From Nakamurella sp. PAMC28650 (GTDB lineage Bacteria; Actinomycetota; Actinomycetes; Mycobacteriales; Nakamurellaceae): a DNA stretch of 64,000 nt. A program made the position numbers and the translations under genes. Position 1 is the first letter of the stretch. Every line of letters begins with the position of its first letter. The notes below the pieces were generated by a model. The model ran no database searches. It saw only the letters and a program-made list of their open reading frames with translations, and was not told where the DNA came from. Positions 44,322 through 52,992 of this stretch are shown here, piece by piece. The stretch is from positions 5,165,001 to 5,229,000 of the forward strand of contig NZ_CP060298.1 of assembly GCF_014303395.1 (NCBI RefSeq). Reading direction: 5' to 3'.

Positions 44322-45352
44322 ACTGGGTAGCTGCTTGAGTAAAGTTCAGAACGGGACGTCCACTGCTGCAACAGGATTGCGCAGTTCAGCGAGCGGGTGT
44401 GGGTCTGTGTTCACGGCCTGCTGCAACAGTCGGTAGAACAAAAGCCCGCGACTCTTCGAGGTGCGTCGGTTGAACCGGAATGTGTATTCGTCCAGGTAGT
44501 AGGCCAGGTGCTCCTGGGAGACCGCGTAATGCAGGGTGCCGGTCAGCCAGCGTTTGAGCAGCGAGGCGACCATGTGGACGCCGGGGAGGTTGATGTGGGC
44601 GGGCTCGGCGCTGTCGGTCCCGACGAACGCGACGTGCTCGTAGCCGGCCGCGGTCAGCTTCTTCAGGTAGTTGGCGCCATCGGTTCTGACCGTTGATCCT
44701 TTGGCGATGACGCGGTCGGCGAAGCCGAGCATGCTGACCGATCGGGCTGTCTCGGCCAGCTCGATGCGGACCCTGCCCAGCTTGCGGCCGGGGATCGATT
44801 CCACTGCGATCATCGCCGCGGTGTGGTCCTTCACGCCGCCTGCGCGGCCGCGAGGCTCGTTGCCGATGAACACTTCATCTAACTCCACCACACCGGAGAG
44901 CAACTCCCGCTCGGGGCGGACCATCGCCCGGCGTAGCTTCTGCAGCCACGCCCACGCTGTTTCGTAGGATCCGAAACCCAGCACCCGCTGCAGACCTTGC
45001 GCGGACATCCCGTTCTTCTGCGAGGTGATGAACCAGATCGCCGCGAACCACGTCGACAGCGGCGTCCGGAGCCGGTGGAAGATCGTGCCGGCGGTCACCG
45101 ACGTCTGCCGGCCACACCTGGTGCACATCCATTTCGCCTTCGCCGTACGCCAACCGCCGGGCGCCCCGCACACCGGACACACAAACCCCTGGGGCCACCG
45201 CAGACGCTCCAGATACGCCAGACACGACGAGTCATCCGGGAACCACTCCAGCAACTCCTGAAAGGTCCGGGGGTAATCGACACCACCGACCGGGTAGGCA
45301 CACACTGGCTCTGACATGGCCAAATACAACTTGACTCAAGCAGCTACCCAGT
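44322..45352 (-). mobile_element. IS1595-family insertion sequence, complete
   Basis: 1031 bp. The inverted termini read ACTGGGTAGCTGCTTGAGT at the left end (44322-44340), with its exact complement at 45334-45352; similarity continues as MAAGTT. An 8-bp target duplication ATCGTCGT lies at 44314-44321 and 45353-45360, the size expected for this family. The ends and the transposase frame are intact, so the insertion looks recent. Confidence 0.92.
44346..45317 (-). CDS. IS1595-family (ISXO2-like) transposase
   Basis: 323 residues, intact. The N-terminal zinc ribbon is CPVCGAP...CTRCG. The catalytic core has VELDEVFIG and VRTDGANYL as the two aspartates and a downstream His region (HINLPGVHMV...TGTLHYAVS) as in the DDE/DDN-H ISXO2 type. 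The start is ATG 45317; a TTG four codons upstream is unlikely. It fills nearly the whole element and reads towards the sugar importer. Confidence 0.92.
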   Translation of the reverse strand: MSEPVCAYPVGGVDYPRTFQELLEWFPDDSSCLAYLERLRWPQGFVCPVCGAPGGWRTAKAKWMCTRCGRQTSVTAGTIFHRLRTPLSTWFAAIWFITSQKNGMSAQGLQRVLGFGSYETAWAWLQKLRRAMVRPERELLSGVVELDEVFIGNEPRGRAGGVKDHTAAMIAVESIPGRKLGRVRIELAETARSVSMLGFADRVIAKGSTVRTDGANYLKKLTAAGYEHVAFVGTDSAEPAHINLPGVHMVASLLKRWLTGTLHYAVSQEHLAYYLDEYTFRFNRRTSKSRGLLFYRLLQQAVNTDPHPLAELRNPVAAVDVPF

Positions 45353-45406
45353 ATCGTCGTTCGAACTCAGGACGTCCGAGGTCAGGACGTCCGAGCTCAG
45401 TGGTCT

Positions 45407-45426
45407 GAGGTCAGTCCTGTGACCTC
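45407..45426 (-). terminator. Small hairpin after the racemase-like gene
   Basis: GAGGTCA (45407-45413) and TGACCTC (45420-45426) form a 7-bp stem with a 6-nt loop, 14 bp after the stop codon. Just beyond, TCAGGACGTCCGAG occurs twice in tandem (45367-45380 and 45382-45395). A terminator function is likely but weakly supported. Confidence 0.4.
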
Positions 45427-45440
45427 GGGTCGTCTGGCGT

Positions 45441-46124
45441 TCAGGTCGTCGGAACCCCGACCCGTTCTCGGACGATCTGCGCCAGGTGCTCCACACCGGA
45501 GCGGGGGCTGGAGAGCACCTGGAGGCCCGTTTCCGATTCGAGCCGGGAAACCAGTCGATTCATGGAAGCCTGGGCCAGCACGATGATGTCGACCTCCTTG
45601 GCCAGCTCGATGGCCTGATCGGCGATCATCTGGTCGTGGGCCGGCCGGTCGCCGCCCATCAGGACGTCGAAGGCACCCGGGCACAGTCTGCGGACGATGT
45701 GCGGTGAGCGGCCGGTCTCGTGTGCCACCGAGGCGATGAGATCGCTGGTCGGGCCCAACGTGGTGGGCACGGTGGCCAACACTCCGATGCGATCGAACCC
45801 GGCGGCCGTGGTGGCCATCGCCTGGTCGATCTTCACCACCGGCACGCCGACGGCCCGCTGTGCGGCATCCAGCGTCGGTCCGAGAGAGGAGCACGCGGAG
45901 AAGATGACGTCCGCCCCGGCCGCTTCGGCCGCCCGGGCCAGGAGGACCATTCGTTGCTCGCTCTGATCCGAGATGCCCTGCTCCCGCACGACCGTCGCCA
46001 GCACATCCGAGTCCACGAAGTGGAGGATCTCGGCGTCCGGGATCAGCTCCGAGATCAGGTCGGTGATCACCGGCTCCACGGTCACGAACACGAAGCTCGT
46101 GTGGAGCACTGCCACTTTCGCCAT
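45441..46124 (-). CDS. Aspartate/glutamate racemase-like protein lacking the second cysteine
   Basis: 227 residues of the Asp/Glu/hydantoin racemase fold. The first catalytic cysteine is present (C78 in IFSACSSLG). The second position, normally Cys in the LGCT stretch, reads IVLAQASM with Ala186. A one-cysteine protein would not be a standard two-base racemase; decarboxylase, isomerase or lyase chemistry is possible. The divergent gene encodes a DUF1537 acid-sugar kinase, so a role in acid-sugar breakdown is likely. The start is ATG 46124 with AAAGGAG upstream. Confidence 0.82.
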   Translation of the reverse strand: MAKVAVLHTSFVFVTVEPVITDLISELIPDAEILHFVDSDVLATVVREQGISDQSEQRMVLLARAAEAAGADVIFSACSSLGPTLDAAQRAVGVPVVKIDQAMATTAAGFDRIGVLATVPTTLGPTSDLIASVAHETGRSPHIVRRLCPGAFDVLMGGDRPAHDQMIADQAIELAKEVDIIVLAQASMNRLVSRLESETGLQVLSSPRSGVEHLAQIVRERVGVPTT

Positions 46125-46152
46125 GCCACTCCTTTGATCGTCTTTGACCGAC

Positions 46153-46211
46153 ACATCAGATGAGTTCTGCTGATGTCGTACGACTATGAACAACACGAGG
46201 CGTGTTGTCAA
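46153..46211 (-). promoter_or_regulatory. Promoter with embedded operator for the racemase-like gene
   Basis: Minus-strand TTGACA (46211-46206), 17-nt spacer, CATAGT (46188-46183) is a strong promoter. Its spacer contains the perfect palindrome ACAACACG-AGG-CGTGTTGT (46190-46208). A second one, ACATCAG (46153-46159) / CTGATGT (46170-46176), lies in the leader. Two palindromes at these positions suit a repressor acting by occlusion. Confidence 0.6.
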
Positions 46212-46360
46212 GATGTTTCCGAAATTCTCGGTGAGGCGATCGGCTGGTCTTCTGCCGCGGCCTATCGGATAGCTCACTTACCCTGATGTTGTTGCACTGA
46301 AACAGCAATCCTCGAATCCTGGAAGTGGCCGACGTGCATAGTTCTGCGCGCTTCAGTCAC

Positions 46361-46389
46361 TTGCACGAACGGAACCTGACGGGTATGAC
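46361..46389 (+). promoter_or_regulatory. Promoter candidate for the DUF1537 kinase gene
   Basis: TTGCAC (46361-46366), a 17-nt spacer and TATGAC (46384-46389) fit a sigma-A promoter. It leaves a leader of about 170 nt. The remaining part of the 445-bp gap 46125-46569 shows no gene. Confidence 0.45.
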
Positions 46390-46569
46390 TTGTGGTCGCG
46401 TGGTCCTCCCAGAACGAGACGCCCGCCCTGTTCGTCACCATCCCCCAGTTCTTTCCCGTCCCAGCGGGCACCACCCGGCGGCACCATCCCAGCGGCAGAC
46501 GTCACCACCTGTCCGTGGACGGTCGGTCACCCGACGTCCGCACCGGCCCTCCCCTGACAGAGGATTCCC

Positions 46570-48081
46570 ATGACAGCACCGCACCGCGACCTGTCGCACC
46601 GCGACGCACCCGACCCGGTCCGGGCCCGCACGCTCGAGGCGTTGACTGCGGACACCGCCGCTCCGTGGGTCGTCGACCCGTCGGCGCTCGCCATCGAAGT
46701 GGCAGCCGGCCGGCGTCTCGTCGTTCTCGACGACGACCCCACCGGCACCCAGACCATTGCGGACCTTCCCGTGCTGACGCGTTGGTCGGTGGAGGATCTG
46801 CGCTGGGCGCTCCAGCAGCCCACCAGCGCCTTCTTCGTGCTGACCAACACCCGCAGCCTGTCCGCGGCCGACGCAGCGTCGGTCAACCGGGAGATCGTCC
46901 GTGCGCTGGCCGAGGCCGCCGCGCTGGAGGAGGTGGACTACGTCATCGCCAGCCGCGGGGACTCCACCCTGCGCGGCCACTATCCACTCGAGACCGATGT
47001 GCTGGCCGAGGAACTCGCCGGCCGGCAGCGAACCGTCGACGGGGTGATCATCGTGCCCGCGTACATCGAGCCCGGTCGGGTCACCATCGACTCGGTCCAC
47101 TGGATGCGCGCCGGCGCAGTGATGGTTCCGGTCGGGGACAGTGAATTCGCCAGGGACGCCAGCTTCGGCTACCACCACTCGGATCTGCGGGACTGGGTGC
47201 AGGAGATGACGTCCGGTCGTTTCCCGTCGGCGCAGGTGCTGGCGATCACCCTGGCCGATCTGCGTGACGGCGGACCCGAGAGGGTCCGGCAGATGGTGAG
47301 CTCCCTGGCCGACGGACGGCCGGCCGTCGTCGACGCCGTGGTCGACGACGATCTGAGGGTCCTCGCTGCCGGTCTGCTCCTGGCCGAGGCCGACGGCAGG
47401 ACCTTCCTGTATCGCACCGGGCCGTCCTTCGTCCGGGCCCGCTCCGGGCAGGTCGCCACCCCGCCCCTCTCTCCCGGTCGGTTGCGGGAGATCCTGCGCG
47501 CCGGCGACGATGCCGGAAATTCCCGGAGGGTCAGCCACCGCGGGATCGTCGTGGTGGGTTCACATGTGGGCCTGACCTCCCGCCAACTCGATCACCTGCG
47601 CGGCCGCGGACGGATCGTCGAACTGGAACTCGACGTCCCGACGCTGCTGGACCCCGCCCGCCGCGACGCCCACATCGCCGAGATCACCGCTCAGGGCGTG
47701 GATCTGCTCTGTCGCGACGGCGCGGCCGACGACGTGGTGATCAGGACGAGCCGCACCCTGGTGGCGGGAACCGATGCACACGACAGCCTGGTGATCGCGC
47801 GTACGGTCAGTGCCGCCCTGCTCGCGACCGTCCGCGACGTCGTGGCCGCGGTGCGCCCGTCGTTCGTGGTGGCCAAGGGCGGGATCACCTCCTCCGACAC
47901 GGCGACCGAGGGTCTGTCGATCAGACGTGCATGGGCGCGCGGAACCCTGCTGCCAGGGATCGTCTCGCTCTGGGAACCCGTCTCCGGACCGGCGCAGGGC
48001 ATCCCGTACGTGGTGTTCGCCGGCAACGTCGGCGACGACGATGCACTGGCCGACGTCGTGGAGACGCTGCGCGGTCTCTGA
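46570..48081 (+). CDS. Four-carbon acid sugar kinase (DUF1537 / OtnK-DtnK family)
   Basis: 503 residues. DUF1537 proteins phosphorylate four-carbon acid sugars such as threonate or erythronate and relatives. The N-terminal substrate domain contains LDDDPTGTQTIADLPVLT, FFVLTNTRSLS and SRGDSTLRGHYPLE. The C-terminal nucleotide domain contains VVVGSHVGLTSRQLDHL and VVAKGGITSSDTATEGL, with PGIVSLWEPVSGPAQGIPYVVFAGNVG near the end. The start is ATG 46570 with AGAGGA upstream. The usual partner dehydrogenase and aldolase genes are not adjacent; a racemase-like gene diverges from it. Confidence 0.92.
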   Translation: MTAPHRDLSHRDAPDPVRARTLEALTADTAAPWVVDPSALAIEVAAGRRLVVLDDDPTGTQTIADLPVLTRWSVEDLRWALQQPTSAFFVLTNTRSLSAADAASVNREIVRALAEAAALEEVDYVIASRGDSTLRGHYPLETDVLAEELAGRQRTVDGVIIVPAYIEPGRVTIDSVHWMRAGAVMVPVGDSEFARDASFGYHHSDLRDWVQEMTSGRFPSAQVLAITLADLRDGGPERVRQMVSSLADGRPAVVDAVVDDDLRVLAAGLLLAEADGRTFLYRTGPSFVRARSGQVATPPLSPGRLREILRAGDDAGNSRRVSHRGIVVVGSHVGLTSRQLDHLRGRGRIVELELDVPTLLDPARRDAHIAEITAQGVDLLCRDGAADDVVIRTSRTLVAGTDAHDSLVIARTVSAALLATVRDVVAAVRPSFVVAKGGITSSDTATEGLSIRRAWARGTLLPGIVSLWEPVSGPAQGIPYVVFAGNVGDDDALADVVETLRGL

Positions 48082-48145
48082 CGGCGGGCCATCGGGGCCT
48101 GCGGTGTCCGGGCGTGCTGCATTGCCGGGCGAGGGGTGACAGACC

Positions 48146-49774
48146 TCAGCTGATCAGCTCGACCGCCGCCGAGCGCTGCAGCTTGCCCGACGGGGTCTTG
48201 GGCAGAGATCCCACGGGCAGGACCGTGACCAGAGCGGGCCGGACCCCCATCGCAGAGGTCACCGCCGAACGCACCTGGGACGAGATCCGGCTGACCGCAT
48301 CCGGATCCGCGGCCTCCCGGGATTCGACCGCCACCGCGAACGATTCACGACGGCCCTCCTCGAGCCACCGCACCGCCACCGCGTTGCCGGCCCGGACGCC
48401 GTCGACGGTCTCGGCGATCCGCTCGACGTCCGTCGGATAGATGTTGCGACCGCCCATGATGATGACGTCCTTCACCCGGCCGCAGACGACCACCTCACCG
48501 TCGACCAGATAGCCGAGATCGCCGGTGTCCAGCCAACCGTCCGCACCCCTGGTCGGCTGCGGACCCTCGACCGTCAGGTACAGCTCGGTGATCGAGTCGC
48601 CGCGCAGGTGCAGGACACCGACCTCGCGATCGCCCAGGTGCTCGCCGTCCTCGCCGAACGCCACCACTTCGATGCCCGGCAGGGGCGGGCCCAGTTCGGG
48701 GAACGAGCGGGTGCCGGCGCCAGCTCGTTCGACCGGCTCGGCCCGGCGGCGGTTCTCCAGTGCCTCCGCGTCGATGGTGTCCACCTTGAGCGGAGTGCCC
48801 CACGGGTGGAACGACACTGCGAGCGTCGCCTCGGCCATCCCGTAGGCGCAGACCACCGCGGTGGAGGGCAGGCCGAACGGCGCGCCTGCGCGCAGGAATC
48901 CCTCTGTGGCCCTGACGTCGATGGGCTCTGCTCCGTTCAGGGCGAACCGCATGCTGGACAGGTCCAGATCGGTTGCCCTGGCCAGCACCCTGGCCGTCAG
49001 GGCATAGGCGAAGTTGGGTGCCGCGGTGACCGTGCCGCGATACCTGCTGATCAGTTCCGGCCAGAGCAGCGGCTTGGCCAGGAAATCGGCGGGCGTGACG
49101 GTGACCAGCTCGATCCCCCGGCACATCGGCAGGGTCAGGAACCCGACCATGCCCATGTCGTGGAAGAGGGGCAGCCAGGACACCATCACGTCATCCGGCC
49201 GCAGTCGGGCCGACGCACACATCGCATCGATGTTGGCCCAGAGGTTGCCGTGGGTGATCCGGACCGCCTTGGGCGTCGAGGTGGATCCCGACGTCAGCTG
49301 CAACAGGGCCGGATCGTCCGGCCCGATCTCGAGCACCGGAGCCTGCTCCGGGTCACCGGCGTTCAGCTGGTCGATCGTGACGGCCTCGATACCGGTGCCG
49401 GCCAGCAGTCCGACCAACTCGGTGAACGGCTCGCCGACGACCACCAGCCGGGCCCCGATCACACCCAGGGTCGTCATCGTCTCGGTCGCGTAGCGGTCGA
49501 GCCTGGTCCGCGCCGTCGGCTGGTGCAACATCGTCACCGATCCACCGGCCAGCCAGACCGACTGTGCCGCCGGGGCCACCTCGACCGGTGTTCCGGCCAG
49601 GATGGCGACCGCGTCGCCCTTGACCAGACCTCGTGCGGCCAGCGTCGCAGCACCGGCGCGGGCCCGCTGGTGGATCTCCGCCCAGCTGGTCCGGACGACG
49701 GTACGTGGCTCACCGGTGATCATTCCGGCGTCGCCCAGCGCGGCAGTGCGCAGGGCGTCGATGAAGGCGCTCAT
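48146..49774 (-). CDS. Fatty-acyl-AMP ligase (FAAL / acyl-CoA synthetase family)
   Basis: 542 residues of the adenylate-forming superfamily. The ATP loop is LQLTSGSTSTPKAVRITHGN, then SWLPLFHDMGMVGFL, LNGAEPID, YGMAEATLAVSFHPWG and WLDTGDLGYLVDGEVVVCGRVKDVIIMGGRNIYP. The HDMGMVG stretch and the sequence around MAEATLAVS are typical of FAALs, which load fatty acids as acyl-adenylates onto carrier proteins. In M. tuberculosis the corresponding position holds pks16. No carrier protein or polyketide synthase is nearby. The start is ATG 49774; the ribosome binding site is weak. Confidence 0.88.
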   Translation of the reverse strand: MSAFIDALRTAALGDAGMITGEPRTVVRTSWAEIHQRARAGAATLAARGLVKGDAVAILAGTPVEVAPAAQSVWLAGGSVTMLHQPTARTRLDRYATETMTTLGVIGARLVVVGEPFTELVGLLAGTGIEAVTIDQLNAGDPEQAPVLEIGPDDPALLQLTSGSTSTPKAVRITHGNLWANIDAMCASARLRPDDVMVSWLPLFHDMGMVGFLTLPMCRGIELVTVTPADFLAKPLLWPELISRYRGTVTAAPNFAYALTARVLARATDLDLSSMRFALNGAEPIDVRATEGFLRAGAPFGLPSTAVVCAYGMAEATLAVSFHPWGTPLKVDTIDAEALENRRRAEPVERAGAGTRSFPELGPPLPGIEVVAFGEDGEHLGDREVGVLHLRGDSITELYLTVEGPQPTRGADGWLDTGDLGYLVDGEVVVCGRVKDVIIMGGRNIYPTDVERIAETVDGVRAGNAVAVRWLEEGRRESFAVAVESREAADPDAVSRISSQVRSAVTSAMGVRPALVTVLPVGSLPKTPSGKLQRSAAVELIS

Positions 49775-49868
49775 CTGCAAACGATCTCACAACCGATGGT
49801 CTACCGTCGGCCCCTGGACGTCACCGGCCCCGACCGGCGCGTGCCGCAGCCGACCCAGGGAGACGCCG

Positions 49869-50768
49869 ATGCTCGAGGCCACCACCGCCGCCACTGCTCA
49901 GATCGTGGTCCTCGGATCGGTCAACATGGACCTGGTGACCACCACCGACCGCCTACCCTCTCCGGGAGAAACGTTGCTGGGAAACAGTTTCAGTACCATT
50001 CCCGGCGGCAAGGGCGGCAACCAGGCGATTGCTGCGGCCCGGGCCGGCGGTGCGGTGGTGTTCATCGGCGCTGTCGGCCGGGACGATTTCGGCACACAGC
50101 TCACCCACGCGCTGGAGAGCAGCGGCGTGTCGGTGGCCCTGCTGCGGCACACCCGGGGCCCCAGCGGCATCGCCGCCATCACGGTCGACCAACGGGCCGA
50201 GAATTCGATCGTGGTGATCCAGGGCGCGAATGCGGCGCTCGTCGGGCTGACCGACGCCGACCGTGACGCGGTCCGTACCGCCGGAATGCTCGTGTGCCAG
50301 CTCGAGATACCGATCTCGGCCGTCATCTCGGCGGCGGGAGTGGCCGCCGCCGCCGGGGTACCCGTCCTGCTGAACCCGTCACCGGCCCGGGAACTGCCGC
50401 CCGAACTGCTGGCGTCGGTCTCCCTGCTGGTCCTCAACGAGACCGAGGCGGCCTCGATCGGACCCGACGCCGTGGCCGTGGTCCCGCACGTGGTGATCAC
50501 GCTCGGTGCCGCCGGTGCCCGTTACCGCGGCCCGGACGGGCAGTTCGACGTGCGCGCACCGACGGTCGAAGCGGTGGACACCACCGGTGCCGGCGACGCC
50601 TTCACCGGCGCGCTGGCCGTGGCCTGGACCAGCGGTCTGTCGCCGCGCGCCTCGGTGGAACTCGCCTGCGCGGCCGGAGCGCTGGCCACCACGACCAAGG
50701 GGGCCGCCACGTCGTCGCCGATCCGATCCGCGATCGACGCCTTGGCCGGGGCCACCTATCGGCCTTGA
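49869..50768 (+). CDS. rbsK: Ribokinase
   Basis: 299 residues of the PfkB family. Ribokinase-specific features are VLGSVNMDLVTTTDRLPSPGETLLG, GGKGGNQAIAAARAGG, and the C-terminal DTTGAGDAFTGALAVAW with the catalytic Asp. It should phosphorylate ribose or a similar sugar. The start is ATG 49869 with AGGGAG 7 nt upstream; the longer frame lies within the divergent FAAL gene. It could serve the sugar importer at 40.6-44.2 kb, though it is 6 kb away. Confidence 0.92.
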   Translation: MLEATTAATAQIVVLGSVNMDLVTTTDRLPSPGETLLGNSFSTIPGGKGGNQAIAAARAGGAVVFIGAVGRDDFGTQLTHALESSGVSVALLRHTRGPSGIAAITVDQRAENSIVVIQGANAALVGLTDADRDAVRTAGMLVCQLEIPISAVISAAGVAAAAGVPVLLNPSPARELPPELLASVSLLVLNETEAASIGPDAVAVVPHVVITLGAAGARYRGPDGQFDVRAPTVEAVDTTGAGDAFTGALAVAWTSGLSPRASVELACAAGALATTTKGAATSSPIRSAIDALAGATYRP

Positions 50769-50942
50769 CGGGGCCCGGGTCCGGACGGTTCTGGGTCGGC
50801 GGCCCCGCCGGGCGACGGTTAACCCATCCGAAGGTAAATCCGGGCGAAACCTACAATTCCGGCCCGTCCGGCTATCTTGTTCCATGATCCAGTTCTACGG
50901 TGCTCAGCAGACCCGCACCGGTGCGGAACTCTGGAGGAAACG

Positions 50943-51269
50943 ATGACTCGACCCGGCTCGGAGCACGCCATTCCGGGCTCGCCCCGGCCACCTCTGAGAG
51001 GTCGGGGCTCGAGTGCGCTGATCTGGCGATGGTGGAACCTGCTCCTGTTGTTGCCGTTGCTGATGCTCGTCACGCCCTGGTTCAATTTCGACAAACCCCG
51101 CGTGTTCGGTCTTCCGTTCTTCTACTGGTACCAACTGGCGTTCGTTTTCGTTGGTGTCGCCTGTGTCTCGACCGTCTACGTGATGACCAGAACCCGACCG
51201 GCCTCCACGCTTCCCCCGCCGGCCGCGGTCACCTCCGACGACCGGCCGGCCGACGGGGCCACCCGATGA
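50943..51269 (+). CDS. DUF3311 small membrane protein (symporter partner)
   Basis: 108 residues with two hydrophobic spans (about 30-48 and 63-82) separated by a short loop FNFDKPRVFGLPFFYWYQ, the DUF3311 pattern. Such proteins are encoded just before sodium-solute symporters and are presumed to be a small subunit. The start is ATG 50943 with TGGAGG 7 nt upstream. It overlaps the symporter gene by 4 bp. Confidence 0.88.
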   Translation: MTRPGSEHAIPGSPRPPLRGRGSSALIWRWWNLLLLLPLLMLVTPWFNFDKPRVFGLPFFYWYQLAFVFVGVACVSTVYVMTRTRPASTLPPPAAVTSDDRPADGATR

Positions 51270-52906
51270 CGGGCCACCGGACGGAGTTCACCGTCTTCGC
51301 CGTGCTGTTCGTCGGGGTCGCGGTGATGGGTTTCCTGGCCAGCCGGTGGAAGGCCGGGGACACCATGGACCACCTCGACGAATGGGGTCTGGGCGGGCGG
51401 AAGTTCGGCGGCTGGGTCACCTGGTTCCTCGTCGGTGGCGATCTCTACACGGCCTACACCTTCGTCGCGGTCCCGGCCCTGGTGTTCGGCGCCGGCGCGC
51501 TCGGCTTCTACGCGCTGCCCTACACGGTGGTGCTCTACCCCATCGTCTTCCTCCCCGTGCTGCGGCTGTGGTCGGTCTCCCGGGCGAAGGGCTACGTCAC
51601 GCCCGCCGACTTCGTGCGCGGGCGGTACGGCTCGCCGACGCTGGCGCTGCTGATCGCGATCACCGGCATCGTCGCCACCATGCCGTACATCGCGCTGCAA
51701 CTCGTCGGCCTGGAATCGGTGCTGCGGACGATGGGCATCAACGCCCACGGGTTCATCGGGCACCTTCCGCTGCTGCTGGCCTTCCTGGTGCTGGCGCTCT
51801 ACACCTTCCAGTCCGGACTGCGCGCCCCCGCCCTGATCGCATTCGTGAAGGACGGCCTGATCTATCTCGTCATCATCGTCGCGGTGATCTACCTGCCGTC
51901 CAAGCTCGGCGGCTGGAGCCACATCTTCGATTCGGCCGCAGCCAAGTTCGCCGCCACCCCGAGCAAGGCCGACGGCACCCTGCTGACCGGCAACAACCAG
52001 TTGCAGTACGCCACCCTGGCCCTGGGTTCGGCGCTGGCGCTGTTCCTGTACCCGCATTCGGCCACCGGCATCCTGGCCTCCCGCGGTCGGAACGTCATCA
52101 AGAAGAACATGATCGCGCTGCCCGCGTACTCGTTCCTGCTGGGCCTGCTCGCACTGCTGGGGTACGTGGCGATCGCGGCCGGCACGAAACCGATCGTCAA
52201 CAATGCCACGGGCAAGGCCGACACCAACACCATCGTGCCGGCCCTGTTCCAGGGTCAGTTCAGCGGCTGGTTCGCCGGGATCGCTTTTGCCGCCATCGGT
52301 ATCGGCGCCCTGGTCCCCGCGGCCATCATGTCCATCGCCGCCGCGAACCTCTGGACCCGGAACATCTACAAGGAGTACATCAACAAGGGCGCCAGCTCGA
52401 AACAGGAAGCCAAGCAAGCGAAGTGGGCCTCGTTGGTGGTCAAGTTCGGGGCGGTGGCGTTCATCTTCTTCATCGACCCGCAGTTCTCCATCGATCTGCA
52501 GCTGATCGGCGGCGTGATCATCCTGCAGACTTTGCCGGCGGTGGCCATCGCGCTCTACACCCGCTGGCAGCACTCGGCGGCGTTGATCGCCGGCTGGGCG
52601 GTCGGGCTGGGCTGGGGGCTCTACCTGCTGTACACGATCCCCAACCCGGCCAACGGAAAGCTCCACTTCGGCGGTTCGGCGCTCCAGCTGAGCCAGCTGT
52701 CGATCGTCGGATGGCACCCGTTCGGCCACTCGGCCTTCCAGATCTACGTCGGCGTCGTGGCTCTGGCCGCCAACCTGATCGTCGTGCTGGTGGTCACCGC
52801 GGTGTTGCGGGCGCTCAAGGTGAAAGACGGTCGGGACGACACCGTGGGAGCCGACTACCACGTGGACGAGGGCGACGTCGGGCTGCGGGAGGTCGCCGCC
52901 GACTGA
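51266..52906 (+). CDS. Sodium:solute symporter (SSS family, monocarboxylate/MctP-like)
   Basis: 546 residues with about 13 membrane spans. The SSS signature regions are EWGLGGRKFGGWVTWFLVGGDLYTAYTFVAVPALVFG and FAAIGIGALVPAAIMSIAAANLWTRNIYKEYI (each by region). It resembles MctP-type transporters for pyruvate, acetate, lactate or alanine. The start is ATG 51266, overlapping the DUF3311 stop (ATGA), so both are made together. Substrate is inferred from family only. Confidence 0.92.
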   Translation: MTGHRTEFTVFAVLFVGVAVMGFLASRWKAGDTMDHLDEWGLGGRKFGGWVTWFLVGGDLYTAYTFVAVPALVFGAGALGFYALPYTVVLYPIVFLPVLRLWSVSRAKGYVTPADFVRGRYGSPTLALLIAITGIVATMPYIALQLVGLESVLRTMGINAHGFIGHLPLLLAFLVLALYTFQSGLRAPALIAFVKDGLIYLVIIVAVIYLPSKLGGWSHIFDSAAAKFAATPSKADGTLLTGNNQLQYATLALGSALALFLYPHSATGILASRGRNVIKKNMIALPAYSFLLGLLALLGYVAIAAGTKPIVNNATGKADTNTIVPALFQGQFSGWFAGIAFAAIGIGALVPAAIMSIAAANLWTRNIYKEYINKGASSKQEAKQAKWASLVVKFGAVAFIFFIDPQFSIDLQLIGGVIILQTLPAVAIALYTRWQHSAALIAGWAVGLGWGLYLLYTIPNPANGKLHFGGSALQLSQLSIVGWHPFGHSAFQIYVGVVALAANLIVVLVVTAVLRALKVKDGRDDTVGADYHVDEGDVGLREVAAD

Positions 52907-52992
52907 TCTGAACAGCGTCATGCCGGCAGGATTTACCTGGAGTTTTCCGGGCCGCCCTACCCACGGGTGCGACAACGGGGGAACATGACACT

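Noticed and set aside
44204-44371. Fusion of the sugar-binding protein with upstream sequence reaching into the IS element
   Set aside because: The frame is open by chance. The signal peptide and GAAGGAG fix the start at 44203.
45361-45400. CRISPR-like or iteron array at the repeated TCAGGACGTCCGAG
   Set aside because: There are only two adjoining copies with no spacer, so a small local duplication explains it.
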